This document shows, in pieces, positions 5,953 through 10,244 of a DNA stretch of 10,244 nucleotides. Below the pieces are notes generated by a model. The model saw only the letters and a list, made by a program, of their open reading frames with translations. It had not been told where the DNA came from and did no database searches. The DNA is from DATDVL01 sp035290025. GTDB taxonomy: Archaea > Nanobdellota > Nanobdellia > SCGC-AAA011-G17 > DATDVL01. Positions within the stretch are counted from its first letter, which is position 1. Each line of letters starts with the position of its first letter. The stretch lies in contig DATDVL010000070.1 in assembly GCA_035290025.1 (NCBI GenBank), positions 1 through 10,244 on the forward strand. Reading direction: 5' to 3'. Made by a program: the position numbers and the translations under genes.

Positions 5953-6570
5953 ATGCAAAAGCAAGTAATAGCACAAGGAGCAGAAGCAAAGATCTACCTA
6001 GAAGAAGGAAAACTTATCAAAGAACGTGTCAGTAAATCTTACCGCCACCCCCATATTGATAAAAAATTACGACTACAACGAACGCGACAAGAAGCACGCA
6101 TCATGAAAAAAGTACCCTTCGCACCAACAATTTACCAAGTAGACGAAACCACCATGAAAATAATCATGGACTATTACCCAGAACCACCACTAAAAAAACC
6201 ATTTGCAACAGCAAACACAGCAGAAAGAAAGAAAATCTGTAAGAATATAGGAAAAAACCTTGCTTACCTCCACCAAAACGATATTATCCATGGAGACCTA
6301 ACCACCAACAACATGATACTCCACGAAGGAGAAGTAAAATTCATAGACTTTGGGCTCAGCGTGATAAGCAATAAAATAGAAGACAAAGCCGTAGACCTCC
6401 ACTTACTACGACAAGCACTCAACAGCAGACACCATAAGATAGCAGAAGAAAGTTTTCAATGGGTACTTGAAGCATATCAAACCTATGCAGAAGCAAAAAC
6501 CGTATTAGAACGATTAAACAACGTAGAACGACGCGGAAGATACAAAAGAAAACAGAAAGCTCAACCATAA
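5953..6570 (+). CDS. bud32: KEOPS complex kinase/ATPase Bud32
   Basis: 205 residues, a stand-alone Bud32 not fused to Kae1. In KEOPS it supports Kae1 in making t6A at position 37 of ANN-decoding tRNAs. Visible features: GAEAKIY (9-15) in the small lobe; the ATP-binding lysine Lys23; the family-specific SKSYRHPHIDKKLR block (27-40) followed by RTRQEAR with the helix-C Glu47; hinge MDYYPEPPL (72-80); catalytic loop HGDLTTNN (113-120) with Asp115 and Asn120; metal-binding DFG at 132-134; then KAVDLHLLRQAL. The basic C-terminal tail (RRGRYKRKQK) is typical. The ATG at 5953 matches the usual Bud32 beginning and has a TATA box at leaderless distance. An in-frame TTG at 5920 would add an unlikely hydrophobic stretch encoded over that box. 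A tRNA gene follows 34 bases after the stop. Confidence 0.95.
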   Translation: MQKQVIAQGAEAKIYLEEGKLIKERVSKSYRHPHIDKKLRLQRTRQEARIMKKVPFAPTIYQVDETTMKIIMDYYPEPPLKKPFATANTAERKKICKNIGKNLAYLHQNDIIHGDLTTNNMILHEGEVKFIDFGLSVISNKIEDKAVDLHLLRQALNSRHHKIAEESFQWVLEAYQTYAEAKTVLERLNNVERRGRYKRKQKAQP

Positions 6571-6571
6571 A

Positions 6572-6580
6572 CTTAAAAAC
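6572..6580 (+). promoter_or_regulatory. TATA box of tRNA-Gln
   Basis: CTTAAAAAC is centred 29 bases before the first tRNA base, right after the bud32 stop, so the tRNA probably has its own promoter with a very short 5' leader. Confidence 0.55.
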
Positions 6581-6642
6581 TGCCCTTTTCTTCAAATTAT
6601 TAATAGCCCCGTCGTCTAGCGGCCAAGGATAGTGCCCTTTGG

Positions 6643-6662
6643 TGTTTGACTAAAACAAAGTC
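6643..6662 (+). other. tRNA-Gln intron 1 (20 bases, canonical site 37/38)
   Basis: BHB: outer stem GTGCC/GGCAT, central helix CTTT (6637-6640) with AAAG (6657-6660), 3-base bulges GGT (6641-6643) and TCA (6661-6663), inner stem GTTT/AAAC closed by a GACTA loop. Cutting after the second base of each bulge leaves G37 joined to A38. Confidence 0.92.
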
Positions 6663-6677
6663 AGGCATTGACGGCGG

Positions 6678-6707
6678 AAATGTTAGCCAAACTAACACAT
6701 TGCCGAG
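6678..6707 (+). other. tRNA-Gln intron 2 (30 bases, non-canonical site 53/54 in the T arm)
   Basis: BHB: outer helix TTGA (6668-6671) with TCAA (6709-6712), central helix CGGC (6672-6675) with GCCG (6702-6705), bulges GGA (6676-6678) and AGT (6706-6708), inner helix AATG/CATT, then TTAG/CTAA with a two-base CA bulge and a CCAAA loop. Cutting after the second bulge base joins G53 to T54 and restores the T stem. Confidence 0.9.
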
Positions 6708-6727
6708 TTCAAATCCGCCCGGGGCTA

Positions 6728-6737
6728 TTTTTCTTTT
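6728..6737 (+). terminator. T-rich terminator of tRNA-Gln
   Basis: TTTTTCTTTT directly after the discriminator base, nine T in ten bases on the transcribed sense. T-tracts of this sort end archaeal transcripts. Confidence 0.5.
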
Positions 6738-6744
6738 CGAAAGA

Positions 6745-6752
6745 CTTAAATT
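6745..6752 (+). promoter_or_regulatory. TATA box of the small membrane protein gene
   Basis: CTTAAATT is centred 26-27 bases before the ATG at 6775. Leaderless spacing. Confidence 0.55.
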
Positions 6753-6774
6753 AAAGCAATAAATCCTATTTACC

Positions 6775-7068
6775 ATGCAATTAGTTTATAGCCACCTTCC
6801 TGTACCACAACGACGTCTGGCGAACATTGTTGCCATGAGAGAGTTTTCCTATGGGCCCGCAGTAATGATTATACCCATGGCATTAGGCAATTATGCAGGC
6901 CAGATTCATACAGGACATTCACAACAAAATGCACTATTAGCTGCTTCGATAGTAACTGTAGGTATAGGACTCGTTTCCCTAGCAGCATCACAAATGGCAC
7001 GAATCGCCGAAAGACGACTCAAAAAACTTCAAGGAATACCTTTAGACGCAGAATTAACCATTGCTTAA
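6775..7068 (+). CDS. Small two-helix membrane protein, unknown function
   Basis: 97 residues. The N-terminus (1-25) is polar and basic (RRLANIVAMREF). Two hydrophobic segments are seen at about 27-45 (GPAVMIIPMALGNYAGQI) and 53-73 (ALLAASIVTVGIGLVSLAASQ), separated by a short polar loop with two His (IHTGHSQQN). The C-terminus is basic then amphipathic (RIAERRLKKLQ). Basic residues flank both helices outside the loop, so by the positive-inside rule both ends should be cytosolic and the loop external. No family was recognised. The start is supported by a TATA box at leaderless distance. It lies between the tRNA and uS15 with no shared function evident. Codon use at its 5' end (TTA, TTT, TAT) is more AT-rich than in its neighbours. 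Confidence 0.65.
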   Translation: MQLVYSHLPVPQRRLANIVAMREFSYGPAVMIIPMALGNYAGQIHTGHSQQNALLAASIVTVGIGLVSLAASQMARIAERRLKKLQGIPLDAELTIA

Positions 7069-7084
7069 ATCCATTTTCAAAAAG

Positions 7085-7093
7085 CTTATAAAT
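7085..7093 (+). promoter_or_regulatory. TATA box of the uS15 gene
   Basis: CTTATAAAT is centred 31 bases before the ATG at 7120, so the leader would be zero to about 5 bases. It follows the previous stop by 16 bases. Confidence 0.6.
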
Positions 7094-7119
7094 CGTCTTC
7101 AAAAGAAGAATTTCTACCT

Positions 7120-7575
7120 ATGGCACGATTATACTCAGGAAAGAAAGGGAAGTCAGGAAGCAAGAAACCCCTTAAGAAAACAAAGCCGTCCTGGCTACGC
7201 TACGAACCCAAAGAAGTAGAACAACTCGTCATCAAACATGCAAAACAAGGCATGGCACCTGCGCTCATAGGATTAACACTACGAGACACTTATGGCATTC
7301 CCAATGTCAAAGTAGTCACCGGAAAAAACATTACTACCATCCTTGTAGAAAACGAAATTAGCACCAAAATACCCTACGATTTACGAGCATTAGTCATACA
7401 AGACATCGCCTTAATGAAACACCTAGAAAACTTCAAACAAGACCAAGTAGCACGACGAGGATTATTACTCAACGGCAGCAAGATCAAACGACTCGTCACG
7501 TATTACAAACGAGAAGGCATACTCCCAGCAACCTGGATGTACGAACGAGACAAAGCAAAACTTCTTCTCGAATAA
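7120..7575 (+). CDS. rps15: Small-subunit ribosomal protein uS15 (archaeal S15/S13e type)
   Basis: 151 residues, the archaeal/eukaryotic length rather than the roughly 89 of bacterial S15. The basic N-terminal extension (MARLYSGKKGKSGSKKP) and PSWLRYEPKEVEQLVIKHAKQGMAP are typical of the S13e-type N-terminal domain. The S15 core follows with PYDLRALVIQDIALMKHLENF (85-105) and the rRNA-binding segment up to KIKRLVTYYKREG (121-133), ending WMYERDKAKLLLE. It binds 16S rRNA around helices 20-22 in the platform of the 30S subunit. Two stop codons occur in tandem (TAA TAA). The gene precedes a RecJ-like and an eS1 gene, an order recalled as common in archaea. Confidence 0.95.
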   Translation: MARLYSGKKGKSGSKKPLKKTKPSWLRYEPKEVEQLVIKHAKQGMAPALIGLTLRDTYGIPNVKVVTGKNITTILVENEISTKIPYDLRALVIQDIALMKHLENFKQDQVARRGLLLNGSKIKRLVTYYKREGILPATWMYERDKAKLLLE

Positions 7576-7586
7576 TAATTCCTATT

Positions 7587-7595
7587 CATTATTAA
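7587..7595 (+). promoter_or_regulatory. Possible TATA box before the RecJ-like gene
   Basis: CATTATTAA resembles the CTTTATTAA box before eS1 and is centred 38 bases before the ATG at 7629. Transcription would begin near 7617-7621, giving a leader of about 8-12 bases. Confidence 0.35.
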
Positions 7596-7603
7596 CGGGG
7601 GAC

Positions 7604-7620
7604 CGTAGGGACAACCTACG
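7604..7620 (+). promoter_or_regulatory. Inverted repeat/hairpin and 3-codon upstream frame before the RecJ-like start
   Basis: CGTAGG and CCTACG form a perfect 6-bp stem around a GACAA loop. The repeat ends 8 bases before the ATG at 7629. Directly after it, ATG 7621 opens a three-codon frame (Met-Tyr-Gln) whose TGA (7630-7632) overlaps the main ATG as ATGA. It could be an operator at the transcription start or an RNA hairpin near the ribosome entry site. Confidence 0.4.
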
Positions 7621-7628
7621 ATGTATCA

Positions 7629-9044
7629 ATGAGTCAGGCAGATTTCGAAGAACATATCAAACAAACAGTAAATCACTTCAAAACACTTAGACCGAGCGTT
7701 GTACGCATCATTGCCAACCAAGACGCTGATGGCATAGCAGCAACCGCCATTCTCATCAAAGCACTAGCACGAGAAAACCTCAAATATGTGGCAACTATTG
7801 TACGAGGAGTAACACCACGACTCATAGAAGAACTTAATCATGAACATTATGATGTTTATTTCTTCCTTGACTTAGGAAGCACCACTCTCTCTGTCATAGA
7901 AAAGCTTGAGAAAAAAAACATTTTCGTTCTCGACCACCACCAACCAGAAACAGCAGGAAACCACATTTACCATCTCAACCCCTACTTATATGACATCAAT
8001 GGCACACGAGACTTATCAGCAGCGGGTGTTACTTACTATTTCGCTAAAATGCTTAACGAAGCAAACAAAGCATATGCTTACCTCGCCATTATCGGAGCTA
8101 TTGGTGACGGACAAGAAGACAAAGGATTCTGGAACATGAACCAAGACATTGTTGACAACGCAGTAACCCTAGGAACCATAACTATAGAACAAGACCTACG
8201 CATCTTCGGTATGCAAACAAAACCTTTACACAAAGCACTAGAATACAGCACCAGCCCTTACATACCCAATGTTACCGGTAATGAAAAACAAGCCATACGC
8301 TTCTTAGAAGAACAAAACATCAAGACCTACGAAAAAGGACGATGGAGAAAACTCAAAGATTTAGACCAAGAAGAAATAAAACGACTCATCATAGCCATAA
8401 CCACCAAACGCATCGGCAGCGATGAAAACGACGAAATTTACGGACCTGTCTACTTATTGAACAACGAAACAGAAGATAGCCTGTTCAAAGACTTACGAGA
8501 ATACAGTACCATCCTCAACTGCTGCGCACGACTAAAAAAGTATGGCATAGGATTAGCAGCATGCCTTGGCAATCAGAAAGCACGAGAAGAAGCACTAGAA
8601 CTCCACGACCGCTATCGAAGAGACATCATTGAATCACTCAACTGGTTCTACAACAACAAAGGAAAACAAGGAAAAGTAGAAGAAGGAAAAGGATATTTAC
8701 TGATTAATGCAGAAGAACACATCAGAGACCACCTCATCGGGGTCTTATGCTCACTCATCAGCAGAAGCAACATCTATGACGACGGCACTGTTATTATCGG
8801 ACTAGCACACGGACTTGATGATACTACCAAGATAAGCGCACGCATCGCAGGAGTAAACAAAAACAACCTCAACATGAACTATATCCTTACTACTATTACG
8901 AAACCCCTCGGACTCACCGCTGGAGGACACAGCTTTGCAGCAGGAACCAGCATACCCCAAGAACAACAACAAGCATTTTTGATCAAGGCACGAGAAGTAT
9001 TGATTACCCTTCAAACCACAGAAAACACCATAAAAACCCTTTAA
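7629..9044 (+). CDS. DHH-family single-strand exonuclease, archaeal RecJ/Cdc45-like (GAN type)
   Basis: 471 residues. The DHH domain holds all motifs: QDADG with Asp32 and Asp34; DLGS with Asp81; DHHQPE with Asp102, His103 and His104; and GAIGDG with Asp160. These residues bind the two metal ions, so it should be an active phosphoesterase. A middle region (about 190-340) is rich in charged helices. The DHHA1 domain ends with the GLAHGLDDTTKISAR stretch (391-405) and the substrate-binding GGH motif (432-434). Archaeal homologues digest single-stranded DNA or RNA, and some bind GINS as the Cdc45 counterpart in the MCM-GINS helicase complex. Position between uS15 and eS1, with an MCM-like gene two genes downstream, fits that role. 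Activity against RNA cannot be excluded. The start is preceded by a hairpin rather than a clear Shine-Dalgarno. Confidence 0.93.
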   Translation: MSQADFEEHIKQTVNHFKTLRPSVVRIIANQDADGIAATAILIKALARENLKYVATIVRGVTPRLIEELNHEHYDVYFFLDLGSTTLSVIEKLEKKNIFVLDHHQPETAGNHIYHLNPYLYDINGTRDLSAAGVTYYFAKMLNEANKAYAYLAIIGAIGDGQEDKGFWNMNQDIVDNAVTLGTITIEQDLRIFGMQTKPLHKALEYSTSPYIPNVTGNEKQAIRFLEEQNIKTYEKGRWRKLKDLDQEEIKRLIIAITTKRIGSDENDEIYGPVYLLNNETEDSLFKDLREYSTILNCCARLKKYGIGLAACLGNQKAREEALELHDRYRRDIIESLNWFYNNKGKQGKVEEGKGYLLINAEEHIRDHLIGVLCSLISRSNIYDDGTVIIGLAHGLDDTTKISARIAGVNKNNLNMNYILTTITKPLGLTAGGHSFAAGTSIPQEQQQAFLIKAREVLITLQTTENTIKTL

Positions 9045-9051
9045 ACGAAAA

Positions 9052-9060
9052 CTTTATTAA
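9052..9060 (+). promoter_or_regulatory. TATA box of the eS1 gene
   Basis: CTTTATTAA is centred 28 bases before the ATG at 9084, starting 8 bases after the preceding stop. Leaderless spacing. Confidence 0.6.
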
Positions 9061-9083
9061 GCGTCCCAAGAAATGAAGAAACC

Positions 9084-9677
9084 ATGGCAAAACACCGCAT
9101 AGAAAATGCAACCAAAAAGACAGATGTCAAGCTCAAAAAGAAAATCTGGATAGCACTCCAAGCACCCGCTATCTTCAACAATATGGAAGTAGGAGAAACC
9201 ATCTGCGAACGACCAGAACAACTTGTCGGAAGAAACATGGCCATCAACTTAATGACACTTACTAATGACCCAAAAAAACAAAACGTTGACGTACACCTAA
9301 AAATAAAAAGCATCAGTGAAGGAAAAGCCAACACAGAACTCGTCGGCTATGAACTCAGCGGTGCCTACGTCAAAAAAATCATCAGACGTAGCGGTGGAAA
9401 AATAGAAGACTCGTTCCCTGTCACTACCAAAGACAATATTACCTTCCAAATAAAGCCATTACTCATGACCAAAAGCAAAACTTACAAGTCAACACTCAAC
9501 AGCATGCGCTTACAAGTACGAGAACACATCACGCAAGACTTCAAAAACATGGATGCACAAACAGCATTCCTTGCGGTCATACAAAATAAACTACAAAAAG
9601 AAACCAGAGAATCTGTAAAAAAAATATATCCTGCCAGCGTCTGCGAAATACGACGATTGGAATTACTTCACCACTAA
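9084..9677 (+). CDS. rps3ae: Small-subunit ribosomal protein eS1 (S3Ae)
   Basis: 197 residues, near the usual archaeal length of about 200. The N-terminus is basic (MAKHRIENATKKTDVKLKKK), followed by the family segment KIWIALQAPAIFNNMEVGET (20-39), PEQLVGRNMAINLMTLTND (44-62), ELVGYELSGAYVKKIIRRSGGKI (85-107), VTTKDNITFQIKPLLMTKSK and the C-terminal KKIYPASVCEIRRLELL. eS1 is absent from bacteria. It sits on the 30S platform near the mRNA exit and contributes to initiation, which is of interest where most mRNAs appear leaderless. It has its own TATA box. The next gene starts 7 bases after its stop with no visible promoter, so the two may share a transcript. Confidence 0.95.
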   Translation: MAKHRIENATKKTDVKLKKKIWIALQAPAIFNNMEVGETICERPEQLVGRNMAINLMTLTNDPKKQNVDVHLKIKSISEGKANTELVGYELSGAYVKKIIRRSGGKIEDSFPVTTKDNITFQIKPLLMTKSKTYKSTLNSMRLQVREHITQDFKNMDAQTAFLAVIQNKLQKETRESVKKIYPASVCEIRRLELLHH

Positions 9678-9684
9678 CCCACTC

Positions 9685-10244
9685 ATGGGTTTCCTCGACT
9701 TGCTCGGGAGCCTCAGAAGGCTCACTGATGATGAACGATTCTGTCTAGAGTTCTTTCAGCATGACGAAGCCTACGAAGACATAAAAAAGTATGTCAAACA
9801 ACACCGCATACAATTCGAAAGTGTCAGCGCAGGATTTACCCTTCTTGAAGACAATGACTACCTCTATATCAGCACCAGTGATCAAACACTAGAACCAATT
9901 GTTCAACGCATGAACAACCAGCTCAAACAATGGTTTGAACACCGATGGTTCAACCAGTTCAAAGAACAAGCCTACGAAATAGTACCACGCTTCATGGCAA
10001 GAACTATCATAGGACTAGAACCACTCAAAAAAGCATTGGCGTTACTTATCACAGCACCAGAACTCTTCCATATACTCCTCGTCAACGACGAAGGACTAGG
10101 AGCACACCACTTCTTTTCAGCCATAGAACAACTCACGGAGAATAGAACCTGCTGTATAGGAACAGAACTAGAAGACGCAACACTCTTCACCCAATACGAT
10201 AAAGGTATCATGATGGTCGACGAATTCGAAAACGTAAAAAGACC
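9685..10244 (+). CDS. MCM-like AAA+ protein with degenerate Walker A (3' end outside window)
   Basis: The frame is open from ATG 9685 to the right edge, 186 visible residues. Residues 94-121 (KEQAYEIVPRFMARTIIGLEPLKKALAL) resemble the linker and first AAA+ helix of MCM helicases (pattern IYERLVRSIAPSIYG..VKKALAL). A strand ILLV follows, where MCM has the P-loop GDPGTAKS. Here residues 134-142 read NDEGLGAHH, with no lysine and no Ser/Thr. The Walker B strand is intact: KGIMMVDEFENVKR (173-186) with Asp179 and Glu180. Only about 93 residues precede the AAA+ part, too few for the OB and zinc domains of MCM. An ATPase-dead or non-helicase MCM relative is inferred. No Shine-Dalgarno or TATA box is seen before it, and it lies 7 bases after eS1. 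Other MCM/chelatase-type AAA+ families remain possible. Confidence 0.6.
   Translation, partial: MGFLDLLGSLRRLTDDERFCLEFFQHDEAYEDIKKYVKQHRIQFESVSAGFTLLEDNDYLYISTSDQTLEPIVQRMNNQLKQWFEHRWFNQFKEQAYEIVPRFMARTIIGLEPLKKALALLITAPELFHILLVNDEGLGAHHFFSAIEQLTENRTCCIGTELEDATLFTQYDKGIMMVDEFENVKR

Larger units (their letters stand above)
6605..6727 (+). tRNA. tRNA-Gln (anticodon UUG) with two introns
   Basis: The 123-base gene becomes a 73-base tRNA when two insertions are removed. Acceptor arm AGCCCCG/CGGGGCT (6605-6611/6720-6726), discriminator A6727, no encoded CCA. D arm GTCT/GGAT with a 9-base loop; anticodon stem GTGCC/GGCAT (6632-6636/6664-6668). After removal of 6643-6662, the loop is C-U-UUG-G-A with anticodon 6639-6641, so the tRNA reads CAA and CAG. 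The variable loop is 4 bases. After removal of 6678-6707, the T arm is GGCGG-TTCAAAT-CCGCC. The A1-U72 pair is common for tRNA-Gln. Both junctions form exact BHB motifs. CAA is by far the main Gln codon in the neighbouring genes, which fits. A T-rich tract follows. Confidence 0.93.

Noticed and set aside
6605..6727. Reading the tRNA as a pseudogene or as another isotype
   Set aside because: Without intron removal the T arm cannot form and the anticodon loop is oversized. Both insertions obey the BHB rule exactly and leave a regular tRNA with UUG anticodon and Gln-like acceptor arm, so a broken gene is unlikely.
9945..10211. Two short frames (plus and minus) within the right-hand end
   Set aside because: Both overlap the open MCM-like frame, which has a recognisable Walker B and linker. 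The products are Arg/Thr- or Ser-rich shadows.
1..10244. CRISPR arrays, insertion sequences, long direct repeats
   Set aside because: No regularly spaced repeats, transposase motifs or terminal inverted repeats with target duplications were seen on reading through the window.

Overview
The window looks like a stretch of a small archaeal genome, probably a DPANN-type lineage. The phylum (for example Woesearchaeota- or Pacearchaeota-like) is only an inference. Direct archaeal signs are ribosomal proteins eS1 (S3Ae) and the long archaeal form of uS15, a stand-alone Bud32/KEOPS kinase, SRP54, an archaeal RecJ-like DHH protein, and a tRNA gene interrupted by two introns with bulge-helix-bulge (BHB) splice motifs. 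Most genes also have a TATA box centred about 25-31 bases before the start codon. That distance implies leaderless mRNAs. DNA is AT-rich. Plus-strand genes are A/C-rich, use many AAC/GAC/TTC/CGA codons, and are packed tightly.

Layout. Positions 1-351 hold the C-terminal end of a zinc metallopeptidase (HExxH). cysS (408-1796) encodes cysteinyl-tRNA synthetase. Next come three secreted proteins in a row: a coiled-coil lipoprotein with many sequons (1820-2332), a cysteine-rich dockerin/EF-hand-like protein (2385-2990) and a second lipoprotein (3028-3585). A membrane-anchored PD-(D/E)XK nuclease-like protein (3586-3942) starts directly at the stop codon of that lipoprotein. srp54 (start corrected to 3984) is followed by a 32-residue zinc-ribbon microprotein. 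A lone minus-strand gene of unknown function (5456-5845) has quite different codon usage. It is divergent from bud32 (start corrected to 5953), and a 17-bp palindrome lies between the two promoters. Then come tRNA-Gln(UUG) with two introns (6605-6727), a small membrane protein (6775-7068), uS15 (7120-7575), the RecJ-like nuclease (7629-9044), eS1 (9084-9677) and, cut by the window edge, an MCM-like AAA+ protein whose Walker A lysine is missing (9685 onward).

How the genes fit together. Most of the window is information processing: cysS and tRNA-Gln for aminoacylation, bud32 for t6A tRNA modification, uS15 and eS1 for the small subunit, SRP54 for protein export. RecJ-like and MCM-like genes flanking eS1 suggest a replication link, because archaeal RecJ homologues act with GINS and MCM. 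The surface-protein block lies between the aminoacyl-tRNA synthetase and export genes. The points most worth following are the two-intron tRNA-Gln, the apparently ATPase-dead MCM-like protein, the odd minus-strand gene with its palindrome, and the zinc-ribbon microprotein with a strong Shine-Dalgarno but no ATG. No CRISPR array, IS element or long repeat was seen, and no stretch over 300 bases lacks a gene.
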